A DNA stretch of 64,000 nucleotides from Neomegalonema perideroedes DSM 15528 (GTDB lineage Bacteria; Pseudomonadota; Alphaproteobacteria; Rhodobacterales; Rhodobacteraceae), in assembly GCF_000374145.1 (NCBI RefSeq), contig NZ_KB893653.1, positions 1,349,923 to 1,413,922 of the forward strand, read 5' to 3'. Numbering within the stretch: position 1 is the first letter of the stretch; each line of letters begins with the position of its first letter. The position numbers and the translations under genes are program-made. The notes below the pieces were generated by a model. The model ran no database searches. It was not told the origin of the DNA and saw only the letters and a program-made list of their open reading frames with translations. Of the stretch, positions 56,101 through 64,000 are shown one piece after another.

Positions 56101-56979
56101 TTGAGCGAAGTTTTCCTTCCTCGGACGAAACTGCTGGATCTCCCCCGTTCAGGCGGGGGGGATCTTCGCGCTTTCGTGGGGTGGCCTGAAGAGCCTCCGC
56201 CGCCTGAGGGCTGGCCGGTGGTCTATCTGCTCGACGGCGAGACGTATTTCGCGCCCATGCTGGCGGCGGCGCGCTCCTTGTCGCATCGCCCGAAGACCAC
56301 GGGCGTCGCGCCCGCGCTGATCGTCGGGATCGCGCCCCATGAGGACGAAACCCGCGACGAGCGCGAATTCCGCCGCTGCCGCGACTTCACCCCGCCCGCT
56401 CCGCGCGAGCTTCTGCCGGAGCGGCCCCATGGGCGGCCTTGGGGCGAGACGGGCGCGGCGGGCCGGACGCTCGACTGGCTGGAGGAGGCGGTCAAGCCGC
56501 TGATCGAGGCGAAATTCCCGGTGGACCGCAGCCGTCAGACGCTCTTCGGCCATTCGCTCGGGGGGCTTTGCGCGCTTTACGCCGCCTTCCGCGCGCCGGA
56601 GCGCTTTCAGCGCTACGCCGCCTCCAGCCCCTCCATCTGGTTCGCCGAACGCTGGATTCTCAAGGCCGAGGCCGAATTCCCGGCGCGTCTGCGCGCTTCT
56701 CCCCATCCGATCCTGCTCAGCCTCACGGTGGGCTCGCTGGAAGCGGAGCCGCCCGAGCATCTGCGCGCAGGAACCGACCCTTACGCCCATTGGGTGCGCA
56801 AGAACCGCATGGTCGAGAACCTCATGGAGATGGGGCGTCGGCTCGCGGCGCTGGACCCTGAAAAGCTTCAGGTGGTTCAGGCCGTGCTGGAGGGCGAGAA
56901 TCATCCTTCGGCGGCCTTCGCCGCTCTGAGCCGCGCTTTGCGCGCGGCGCTCCGACCGGAAAGGGCCTTGACGTCATGA
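56101..56979 (+). CDS. Siderophore esterase of the Fes/IroE kind
   Basis: A 292-residue alpha/beta hydrolase of the esterase-D type. PVVYLLDGETYFAPML near 40, the nucleophile in TLFGHSLGGLCALYAAF near 155 and an Asp/His-containing end (GENHPSAAF, His near 268) give the triad. No signal peptide is seen, so it is probably cytoplasmic, acting after import. It would cut the trilactone of ferric enterobactin to release iron. The start is TTG 56101, 18 bp after the propeller stop; its ribosome site is weak. It overlaps the binding-protein gene by 4 bp. Confidence 0.82.
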   Translation: MSEVFLPRTKLLDLPRSGGGDLRAFVGWPEEPPPPEGWPVVYLLDGETYFAPMLAAARSLSHRPKTTGVAPALIVGIAPHEDETRDEREFRRCRDFTPPAPRELLPERPHGRPWGETGAAGRTLDWLEEAVKPLIEAKFPVDRSRQTLFGHSLGGLCALYAAFRAPERFQRYAASSPSIWFAERWILKAEAEFPARLRASPHPILLSLTVGSLEAEPPEHLRAGTDPYAHWVRKNRMVENLMEMGRRLAALDPEKLQVVQAVLEGENHPSAAFAALSRALRAALRPERALTS

Positions 56980-58070
56980 CGAATTGGGGACGGGCGGCTT
57001 GCGCCTTGGCTTTGGCGCTTTGGGCGGCTTCTCCGGCGGCGGCGGAGGTCCGGGCGGAGGATCTCACCGGGCGCGAGGTGGTCCTCGCCGAACCGGCCAA
57101 GCGGATCGTCCTCGGCGAGGGGCGTCATCTGGCCGTGCTGGGCCTGACTCATGAGGATCCGGTCGCGCTGGTGGCGGGCTGGCGTCTGAGCAAGGCGCTC
57201 GACGAGGGCACTTTGGAGGCCTATCGGGCGAAATTCCCCGAAATCGACGCCATCCGCGACATCGGCGGGACGGGGCGGGATCTCTCGGTGGAGGCGATTC
57301 TCGCCGTGGATCCGGATCTGGTGGTGCTGCCTCTGGCGGACGCCGGAGCGCCGGGGCTCCTGCGCGCCCGCGAGCGCTTGGAGAAGGCCGGGGTTCCTCT
57401 GGCCTATGTGGATTTCTTCACGCATCCCGAATCCAACAGCATCCCGAGTCTGCGCATTCTCGGAGCGCTCACCGGCTCCGAGGCGAAGACGGAGGAGTTC
57501 ATCGAATTCTACGAGGGCAAGCTGAAGGCGGTGCGGGCGGCGCTCGACGACCCGGAGCTTGAGCGCCCGAGCGTGTTTTTTCACGTCCATGCGGGCGGCG
57601 AGCGCTGCTGCTCGACGGCGGGCGGCGGCGTCTTCAACGACTTCATCGAGATGGCGGGCGGCGAGAATCTCGGGGCGCAGCTGGTGAAGGGCGTGGTGGG
57701 CGACGCCAGTCTTGAATCTCTGCTGCTGGCCGATCCGGATTTCTACGTCGCGACGGGCGGCGCCCATATGGCGGCGCGGGGCGGTCTGGTGCTGGGGCCG
57801 GGGATCTCCGAGGAGACGGCGCGGGCGGGGCTGAATAAGCTGCTCGCCTCGCGAGGGATCGCGCAATTGACCGCCGTGGAGCAGGGGCGGGCGCTCGGCG
57901 TCTGGCATCTCTTCAACGATTCGCCCTTGCACGTCGTGCTGATCGAGCTTCTGGCGAAGACTTTCCATCCCGAGCGGACGGGGGATCTCGACCCCGCCGC
58001 CACCCTCGCCGAGATCGAGGCGCGGTTTTCGCCCGTGCCCACGCCGGGGATTTACTGGCTGAAGCCGTGA
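56976..58070 (+). CDS. Periplasmic siderophore-binding protein (second importer)
   Basis: A 364-residue binding protein. Signal peptide (to about residue 22, SPAAAE), then REVVLAEPAKRIVLGEG (family opening), VDPDLVVLPLAD near 110, and a long C-terminal helix region. RCCSTAGGG near 210 is unusual and could bind a metal. It overlaps the esterase gene (ATGA) and the permease gene (GTGA). Together with these it forms a complete importer, probably for the ferric catecholate. Confidence 0.88.
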   Translation: MTNWGRAACALALALWAASPAAAEVRAEDLTGREVVLAEPAKRIVLGEGRHLAVLGLTHEDPVALVAGWRLSKALDEGTLEAYRAKFPEIDAIRDIGGTGRDLSVEAILAVDPDLVVLPLADAGAPGLLRARERLEKAGVPLAYVDFFTHPESNSIPSLRILGALTGSEAKTEEFIEFYEGKLKAVRAALDDPELERPSVFFHVHAGGERCCSTAGGGVFNDFIEMAGGENLGAQLVKGVVGDASLESLLLADPDFYVATGGAHMAARGGLVLGPGISEETARAGLNKLLASRGIAQLTAVEQGRALGVWHLFNDSPLHVVLIELLAKTFHPERTGDLDPAATLAEIEARFSPVPTPGIYWLKP

Positions 58071-59146
58071 GCGCCCCCGACATGACCGCCGCCCCGACCT
58101 CCGCCGCGGATCAGGCCCTCGCGGCCTGGAGCCGCCGCAATCGCCGCCGGGCGCTTTGGACGGCCGCGCTCGGGCTTTTGGCTCTGGCGGCGCTGACGCT
58201 GGACTTCTTCCTCGGGACCGCCATGAGCCTCGGGGAATCGTGGAACGCGCTCTGGGGGATCGGCGGGGCCAGCTCGCGCCAGAGCTTCATCATGCATGAT
58301 CTGCGCGCGCCGCCCGCTCTGATGGCGGGCTTAGTGGGGGCGGCTCTGGCTCTGGCGGGCGCCGAGATGCAGACGCTGCTGGACAATCCCCTCGCCGAGC
58401 CCTTCACGCTGGGAGTCTCCGGCGCGGCGGCGCTCGGGGCGGGGCTGGCTCTGGCTCTGGGTCTGCGCCTGCCTTTCATCCCGCAGGAATGGGCCGTTTC
58501 GGCCAACGCCTTCGTGATGGCCTGCGCGGCTCTGGCGGCGCTTCAGGCTCTGACGCGCTGGCGGGCGGGGGGGCCTCAGACGCTGATCCTCTTCGGGGTG
58601 GGGCTGGCCTTCGCCTTTTCGGCCATGGTCTCGCTGACGCAATATCTCGCCTCGCCGGAGGATCTTCAGCAGCTCGTCTTCTGGACGCTCGGCAGCGTGC
58701 AGGGCGCGACTTGGGCGCAGGCGGGGCTGATGGCGCTGGTGCTGGCGCTCTGCGTTCCCTTCTCGCTGCGGGCGGCTTGGCGTCTGACGGCCTTGCGGCT
58801 CGGAGCCGAGCGGGCCGAGGGCTTCGGCGTGGACGTCGGGCGTTTAAGGCGCGGGGCTCTGGCGCGGGTGAGCCTGCTCGCGGCGGCGGCGGTCTCCATG
58901 GCGGGGATCGTGGGATTCGTCGGCTTGGCGGCGCCTCATGTGGCGCGGCGGATCGTCGGCGAGGATCACCGCTTCCTTTTGCCCGCGAGCATGTTTTGCG
59001 GGGCGGCGCTGATGTCCTTCGCTTCGGCGGCGATCAAGCTCATGGCTTCGTGGAACGGCGTGGGGCTTTTGCCCATCGGCCTGATGACCACCCTGATCGG
59101 GCTGCCGGTCTTCTTCGCCCTGATTCTGAGGAGGCGCGCGGCGTGA
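58067..59146 (+). CDS. FecCD-family permease (second importer)
   Basis: A 359-residue inner-membrane permease. LRAPPALMAGLVGAALALAGAEMQ near 80-105 (in part), NPLAEPFTLGVSGAAALGAG near 108, and IVGFVGLAAPHVARRIVGEDHR near 280, the ATPase-contact loop, are intact. GTG start overlapping the previous stop (GTGA); GTG overlap with the next gene as well. Only one permease gene is present, so it would act as a homodimer. Confidence 0.9.
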   Translation: MSAPDMTAAPTSAADQALAAWSRRNRRRALWTAALGLLALAALTLDFFLGTAMSLGESWNALWGIGGASSRQSFIMHDLRAPPALMAGLVGAALALAGAEMQTLLDNPLAEPFTLGVSGAAALGAGLALALGLRLPFIPQEWAVSANAFVMACAALAALQALTRWRAGGPQTLILFGVGLAFAFSAMVSLTQYLASPEDLQQLVFWTLGSVQGATWAQAGLMALVLALCVPFSLRAAWRLTALRLGAERAEGFGVDVGRLRRGALARVSLLAAAAVSMAGIVGFVGLAAPHVARRIVGEDHRFLLPASMFCGAALMSFASAAIKLMASWNGVGLLPIGLMTTLIGLPVFFALILRRRAA

Positions 59147-59922
59147 GGGCTTCCGGAGATCTGGCCGCTCGGGGCCTGCGGGTGCGTTATGGGGCGCGGG
59201 AGATCCTCAAGGGTCTGGATCTGCCGCCGCTGCGGCCCGGCGAATTCGTCGCTCTGGTGGGGCCGAACGGCGCGGGGAAATCGACGCTGCTGCGGGCTTT
59301 GGCGCAGCTCATTCCCTATCAGGGCGAGGTTCGTTTAGGCGCGGCCGATCTGAGGAAGATGAAGCCCGCCGAGCGCGCGCGTCTGATCGGCTTCATGCCG
59401 CAGAGCCTCTCCGCCGCAGAGGGTCTGAGCGTTCTGGATTCGGTGGTGGCGGCCATGCGGGCGGGGGGCGAGACGATCCCCGTCGCGGAGGCGGCCCGCA
59501 GCGCCTTCGCCGTTCTGGAGCGGCTGAAGATCGGCCATCTCGCCTTGTCGGCGCTCGATCAGCTCTCCGGCGGACAGCGTCAGATGGCGGGATTGGCGCA
59601 GGCTTTGGCGCGGGATCCGGAGGCTTTGCTCCTCGACGAGCCGACCAGCGCTCTGGACCTCGCCAAGCAGATTCAGCTTCTGGAGGAGGCGCGGCGGCTC
59701 GCGGGAGAGGGGCGGATCCTCGTCGCGGCGCTGCATGATCTGACCATGGCGGCCCAGTGGGCGGACCGCATCCTCATCTTGCGCGAAGGCGAGCTTTGGG
59801 GCCATGGCGCCCCGGCTGAGGCGCTGACCCCCGCCATGCTGGCGGAGGTCTACGGCGTTTCGGGCCGCGTCGAGCGCTGCGCCAGAGGGCGGCTGCTCGT
59901 GCTGGCCGACGGGCGGCTCTGA
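59143..59922 (+). CDS. Siderophore ABC transporter ATP-binding protein
   Basis: A 259-residue FecE/FhuC-like ATPase. Walker A VGPNGAGKSTLLRAL near 38, Q-loop IGFMPQSLS, signature LSGGQRQMAGLAQALARDP near 143, Walker [17 protein letters not shown] near 165, switch His AALHDLTMAAQ near 197. GTG 59143 overlaps the permease stop; earlier starts in the same frame lie inside the permease gene and are discarded. It ends the rightward siderophore-use operon, directly before a repeated palindromic element. Confidence 0.92.
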   Translation: MRASGDLAARGLRVRYGAREILKGLDLPPLRPGEFVALVGPNGAGKSTLLRALAQLIPYQGEVRLGAADLRKMKPAERARLIGFMPQSLSAAEGLSVLDSVVAAMRAGGETIPVAEAARSAFAVLERLKIGHLALSALDQLSGGQRQMAGLAQALARDPEALLLDEPTSALDLAKQIQLLEEARRLAGEGRILVAALHDLTMAAQWADRILILREGELWGHGAPAEALTPAMLAEVYGVSGRVERCARGRLLVLADGRL

Positions 59923-59963
59923 GCGCAATCCGAAAATTTGCAAGATTTTCGGATAAATTGCGC
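59923..59963. repeat. Repeated intergenic palindromic element, copy 2
   Basis: 41 bp beginning GCGCAATCCGAAAAT and ending TTTTCGGATAAATTGCGC, beginning at the base after the ATPase stop. Both ends match copy 1 at 45895-45936; only the loop differs. Confidence 0.85.
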
Positions 59964-59977
59964 GACCGGAAAACGAC

Positions 59978-62089
59978 TTAGCGTCCCTCGCGCCGCCAGG
60001 CCGCGACCAGCAGGCCCGCCGCGATGAGCAGCGCCAGCCAAGCGGGCGGCAGAGGCGTCAGGCTGGCCGCGCGCAGGACCGAGGCCTCGCGCTCCACCAG
60101 ACCGATCCAGCCCCGGCCTTCGGCGGGGCGGCCCGCCTGCACGCGGCGGATGTCCGGCAGGCCCTCGGCGACGCGCAGAGAGGCGCCCCCCGTGGCGTCG
60201 AGAAGCGGGCGGAAGATCTCGTCCGTGGCGACGGCGTTTTCGAATTCGCGCGGGCTCGCGCCGCCCACCGCCGCCAGAGTCCGCCATTCGCCGTCCGTCA
60301 CCACATGCACGCCGAGCTCCGGCGTTTCGATCTCCGCGCGCCAGAGTCCGGGGCCCGCCGCCTCGAAAGGCGCGAGAAGCTCGATTCCCGAAGGCGTGAC
60401 CACCCGCGCCCGCTCCGGCCCCTCCTCGGCGAGGCTGCGGCGCGTGACGCCGATCCGCGCGCCCACCACCTCGGCGACCAGCGCGTCTTCTTCAAGCTCC
60501 GGCTCCTTCATGAGCCAATGGGCCAGCCGCCGGAACAACTCCGCCTGAGGCCCGCCGCCCTCGAAGCCGCGCGCCCAGAGCCAGATCGTATCCGAAGCGA
60601 GCAGCGCCACGCGCCCTTGTCCCACGCGGTCGAGGATCAGCAGGGGCTCGCCTTCGGGCGATTCCATCAGGGCGTTGGCCTCCTCGCGGGGATCCACCTG
60701 CACGATCCGCAGCCATGAGCCCCAGCTCGGCGCCTCCGCGCTCTCCTCCGAAGGCGGATAGGCGCGGGCGAGATCCGCCGTCACCGGATGGCGCCCGCCG
60801 AGATCGGTCACCCGGGGGCGGAAGGCGCCTTCCAGAAGCCGCCCGGTCGGGCGCGCGGGCAAAGTCGCGCCGAGGGGGCTGCGCTCAAGGCTGTCCACCC
60901 CCGCGAACTCCGGTCCCGCCGTGATCAGCGCCGCGCCGCCCGCGCGGATGTAGCGCGCCACGTTCATGATGTAGGTCGGATCCAGAATATCGCGCTCGGC
61001 GTAGCGGTCGAAGATCACGAGGTCGAAATCGTCGAGCTTCTCCATGAACAATTCCCGGGTGGGGAAGGGGATCAGCGACAGCTCGTCCGAACTCGCGCCG
61101 GGGTCTTTCTCGATGGGGCGCAGAATGGTGAAATGCACCAGATCCACCGCCGGATCCGCCTTGAGCAGATTGCGCCAAGCGCGTTGCCCCGCATGAGGCG
61201 CGCCCGAAACCAGCAAGACCCTCAGCCGCTCGCGGGCGGCGCGCAAAGTGAAGGCGGCGCGGTCGTTGCGCCCCGTGAGCTGCCCCGCCAGAGGCTCCAC
61301 CGAGACCTCCACCGCGGCGAGGCCCGGCGCGTTCACCGTGGCCATGATCGTCTCGGAGACTCCGAGCGTCACGCTTTGCTGAACCGCGATCTCGCCGTTG
61401 ACCCGCACGTTCACCAGCACGCTCTGGCCGGGCCGCGTCGGCGCCGCGCCAAGATCCTCCACCCGAATGCGGATGGGGATGTTCTCGCGGACCACGGCGA
61501 AGCTCGGGGCGCTCTCCAGCAGGAGGCGGCGGTCGTATTCGCCCTCCCGGCCCGTCGAGAGCAGATGCACGGGGGCCGGAAAGCCCGCCAGAGCCGCATC
61601 ATGGGCGCGGCCGTCCGAGACCACCACCGCCCCGGCGATGCGCTCGGGGTCGGTTTCCGCGAGGATTTCATTCAGCGCGCCGAAGATCGGCGAGCCGAGA
61701 TCATGGCCCGCCGCGTTCATCGCCGATTCCACGCGGATCACCTTCAGCTCCATGGGGCGCTCGAGGTTCATCCGCTCGACGGCGGCGCGCATGGCGGCTT
61801 CGGCGGCGGCGAGCCGCTCGGGGCGGCCGTCCACGCCGTCGCTGGCGGTCTCGTCGAGGATGAGCGCCGCCACCGAAGCCCGGGGCTCGCGCAGCTCCTT
61901 GACCAGCGAGGGCCCCGCCAGAGCCGTCAGCACCGCCAGCCCCGCCGCGAAGCGCAGCCAGACTCCCGGCGCCCGCCGCCAGAGCCCCAGCGCCAGAAGC
62001 GCCAGAACCAAAGCCGCCAAAAGCCCCAAGGCCCAGAGCGGGACCAAAGGCGCGAAGCGCGCGCCGGTCCAGGTGAGTTCCGCGTCCAA
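59978..62089 (-). CDS. Large membrane protein with glutamine-amidotransferase-like domain
   Basis: A 703-residue protein. Two N-terminal helices (about 13-60: WALGLLAALVLALLALGL and WLRFAAGLAVLTALAGP) and one C-terminal helix (LPPAWLALLIAAGLLVAAW) frame a large domain. Residues about 75-190 resemble a von Willebrand-like fold; about 290-470 are like a class I amidotransferase (LLVSGAPHAGQRAWRNLLKADP, DLVIFDRYAE, YIRAGGAALITAGPEF), without a clear catalytic Cys. Such proteins lie beside DUF4159 genes and MoxR/DUF58 genes in alphaproteobacteria. Function is unknown; a part in cell-envelope assembly or maturation is a guess. Confidence 0.72.
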   Translation of the reverse strand: MDAELTWTGARFAPLVPLWALGLLAALVLALLALGLWRRAPGVWLRFAAGLAVLTALAGPSLVKELREPRASVAALILDETASDGVDGRPERLAAAEAAMRAAVERMNLERPMELKVIRVESAMNAAGHDLGSPIFGALNEILAETDPERIAGAVVVSDGRAHDAALAGFPAPVHLLSTGREGEYDRRLLLESAPSFAVVRENIPIRIRVEDLGAAPTRPGQSVLVNVRVNGEIAVQQSVTLGVSETIMATVNAPGLAAVEVSVEPLAGQLTGRNDRAAFTLRAARERLRVLLVSGAPHAGQRAWRNLLKADPAVDLVHFTILRPIEKDPGASSDELSLIPFPTRELFMEKLDDFDLVIFDRYAERDILDPTYIMNVARYIRAGGAALITAGPEFAGVDSLERSPLGATLPARPTGRLLEGAFRPRVTDLGGRHPVTADLARAYPPSEESAEAPSWGSWLRIVQVDPREEANALMESPEGEPLLILDRVGQGRVALLASDTIWLWARGFEGGGPQAELFRRLAHWLMKEPELEEDALVAEVVGARIGVTRRSLAEEGPERARVVTPSGIELLAPFEAAGPGLWRAEIETPELGVHVVTDGEWRTLAAVGGASPREFENAVATDEIFRPLLDATGGASLRVAEGLPDIRRVQAGRPAEGRGWIGLVEREASVLRAASLTPLPPAWLALLIAAGLLVAAWRREGR

Positions 62090-62101
62090 GCTCGCGCCCC
62101 C

Positions 62102-64000
62102 TTATCTTCCGAGCCGCTCAAGCAGCATGGGAATATGGACCTGATCCGACTTATAGGAGCCGGTGTAGGCGTACATGGCGACGTTCACGCCGAAGCGGAC
62201 CGCCGTCTCGCGGCGGCGCTCGCCGCCTTCGGGCATGGGAAGGACGGGATCTCCCGCCCCCCAGCCGTCGCGGCTCGGGCGGAGCGCCCAAGCGCCGGCC
62301 CAGTCGCGCCCGCCGACGATCACCGGCGAAACCCCGTCGTTGGAGAAGCCGAGGGCTTCGGCGTCCTCCAGTTCGGCGGCGTTGGGCGCGGCCTCCACCC
62401 AGACCTCGCCGCCGTCCCAGCGGCCCGGAAACTCCTTCAGCAGGAAGAAGCTCCGCGCGAGGACATGGCGCTCGTCCAGCGGCGCGAGCGGCGGCAGATC
62501 CAGCCCCTGAGCCACCCGGCGCAGAGCCTCCGCGCCCGGCGTGGGGCGTCCGTCGAAGGCCAGATGCGCGTCGCGGGTGTCGAAGAGGATCATCCCGCCT
62601 TGGCGCAGATAGGCGTTGAGCTTGGCCACCGCCGCCGAACTCGGCGTCTCCTGCCGCGCGGTGATCGGCCAATAGAGGAAGGGATAGACGTTCAGCTCGT
62701 CCCGCTCGACGTCCACGCCCTCCGGCGGGCCGGGCTCGATGGAGGTGCGGGCGGTCAATTGCTGCGCCAGCCCGTAGAGCCCCGCGCGGCTGATCTCGTC
62801 GATCTGGGAATCTCCGGTTAGCACATAGCCGAAGGAGGCCTCCAGCGCGGCCTCTTCGGCCTTGGCCAGAGTCTCGGCGTCGAGGCGTTCGGGGGCGCTT
62901 TGGGCGAAGGCGGAGCCGCCGCCTCCCAAAGCCAAGCCGAGCGCCAGAAGCGCCGCGCCCGCCGCCGCGCCGCGCGCCGGGAAGCGCAGACGCCCCGTCA
63001 CGAGCAGCGTGCCGAGGGCGTCCGCCGCCAAAAGCAGCAGCGCGAGGGTCAGCAGCAGCGGCTTCAGCGGGCGCTCGGGCGCGCCGCCCAGAGGCTCCTG
63101 AACCACATTGGCGGGGAAGGCGGGCAAAGGCGCGAGGCGCGCGCCGGGCGCCATGAGGTTCGAAGCGATCTGCGCGCCGTCGCGGGCGTAGATTCCGGGA
63201 GGCGCGTCATGATCGGGGCGGTTCTCGGCGAGCCGCGCCCCGGTCGCGGGACGCGCCGCCGCATCCGCGGTCTGGGGGACGCCCCAAGCGTCGAGGAGGG
63301 TCGTGGGCGTCCAAAGCGCCTCCGCCTCCGAGACGAGATTTTGCGCGGCGCGGCCGTCGAAGGCCGCCGCCCGCTCCAGCGTGCGCCCGAGCATCTCGAT
63401 GAACAATCCCGAAAGCGGCAGGCTCGACCATGAAGGCTCCGCGCTGACATGCAGGAAGACCACGCCGCCCTCGCCGCGCCTTTCGGCGGTGACGAGCGGC
63501 GAGCCGTCGGCGAGCCCGGCCCAGACCTTGGGCGGCAGATCCACGTCCGGCTCCGCGAGGATCTGGCGGGAGATCAGCACGTCGGCGGGGGGCGTCAGGC
63601 CGAAGAAGGGGCTGTTTTCGTCGAAGGGCGCGATGGGCTGAGGCTCGCCCCAGCTCATGGCGCCGCCCAAGGTCCGGCGTCCGGGCCGCAGCCGCACCGG
63701 CAAAAGCGGATCGGGCGTCTTGAAGCCGCTCTGATCGTCGGCGGCGGCCAGAGTGGCCGGGCCGGCGAAGCGGATCAAGGTGCCGCCCTTGCGCACCCAA
63801 GCTTCGAGCGCCGCGGCCTCCGAGGGCGCGAAGGCGCCGACGTCCACCAGAATCACGGCGTCGAAGGCCGCGAGTCCGGCCCCGTCGGCCTGAGTCAGGG
63901 TCATAAGGTCGACGTTCTGGGTCTCGGCCAGAGGCGCCAGAGCCTCGCGGAGGAAATAGCCGCCAGAGAGCAAAGGCTGATCCTCGCGCGCGCGCTCGCC
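62102..64000 (-). CDS. DUF4159 membrane protein (5' end beyond window)
   Basis: The reading frame is open at the right edge, so the true start, and with it the usual N-terminal BatA-like membrane part, is missing. About 632 residues are seen. An N-terminal amidotransferase-like portion (FDAVILVDVGAFAPSEAAALEAWVRKGGTLIRFAGP, in part) leads to membrane helices near residue 300-350 (LLLTLALLLLAADALGTLL). The C-terminal domain has the DUF4159 marks FLYWPITARQ, LNAYLRQGGMILFDTRD and the end VAMYAYTGSYKSDQVHIP. It lies 12 bp upstream of the membrane protein at 59978-62089, in one operon. Confidence 0.78.
   Translation of the reverse strand, partial: GERAREDQPLLSGGYFLREALAPLAETQNVDLMTLTQADGAGLAAFDAVILVDVGAFAPSEAAALEAWVRKGGTLIRFAGPATLAAADDQSGFKTPDPLLPVRLRPGRRTLGGAMSWGEPQPIAPFDENSPFFGLTPPADVLISRQILAEPDVDLPPKVWAGLADGSPLVTAERRGEGGVVFLHVSAEPSWSSLPLSGLFIEMLGRTLERAAAFDGRAAQNLVSEAEALWTPTTLLDAWGVPQTADAAARPATGARLAENRPDHDAPPGIYARDGAQIASNLMAPGARLAPLPAFPANVVQEPLGGAPERPLKPLLLTLALLLLAADALGTLLVTGRLRFPARGAAAGAALLALGLALGGGGSAFAQSAPERLDAETLAKAEEAALEASFGYVLTGDSQIDEISRAGLYGLAQQLTARTSIEPGPPEGVDVERDELNVYPFLYWPITARQETPSSAAVAKLNAYLRQGGMILFDTRDAHLAFDGRPTPGAEALRRVAQGLDLPPLAPLDERHVLARSFFLLKEFPGRWDGGEVWVEAAPNAAELEDAEALGFSNDGVSPVIVGGRDWAGAWALRPSRDGWGAGDPVLPMPEGGERRRETAVRFGVNVAMYAYTGSYKSDQVHIPMLLERLGR

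Noticed and set aside
56900-57000. Cobalamin riboswitch for the second binding-protein importer
   Set aside because: The gene overlaps the esterase gene and no B12-box-like sequence was found; the operon context is catecholate iron.

Overview
The window is high-GC DNA (roughly two thirds G+C by eye) from an alphaproteobacterium. The evidence is the cmk-rpsA pair, a thuEFGKAB-type disaccharide operon as described in rhizobia, a NDUFAF5-like methyltransferase beside hemH, a DUF4159 membrane-protein pair, and iron-control motifs of the TGA-N9-TCA class. Rhodobacterales or Hyphomicrobiales are the likely orders, but I cannot name a species. No integrase, transposase or CRISPR array was seen.

Iron block 1 (1-13000) runs leftwards: a FhuF-like reductase and an AraC regulator, then a TonB-dependent receptor, an ABC exporter, a periplasmic siderophore-binding protein and a FecCD permease cut by the window edge. 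To its right are an RTX-type calcium-binding secreted protein built on five 291-bp repeats and a second TonB-dependent receptor.

Housekeeping and mixed block (13246-33131): an outer-membrane barrel, a glycerate 2-kinase, two methyltransferases, a metallophosphoesterase, a CAU-anticodon tRNA, a nuclease-like protein, cmk, rpsA, a small secreted protein behind a large palindrome, the thu operon with two LacI-type operators, hemH, the NDUFAF5-like gene, a ComF-like gene, a glutaredoxin and a nitrilase-family gene.

Catabolic block (33243-45889): a FadR-type regulator, a cupin, a complete Opp/Dpp-type importer with its binding protein, an SGNH esterase and an enolase-superfamily enzyme. Shared palindromes tie these together. 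A glutamine-synthetase-like ligase, aldehyde dehydrogenase and iron alcohol dehydrogenase follow as a second operon.

Iron block 2 (45962-59922): a leftward operon entC-entE-entB-ArCP-entF-entA makes 2,3-dihydroxybenzoate and joins it to an amino acid. The adenylation pocket of the EntF-like enzyme reads as the serine code, so the product is predicted to be enterobactin-like. Divergently runs a beta-propeller protein, an esterase of the Fes/IroE kind and a complete periplasmic ABC importer. A 15-bp sequence is shared between this divergent promoter and the promoter of the first TonB receptor, linking the two blocks. The window closes with two large membrane proteins of the DUF4159/BatA-like set.
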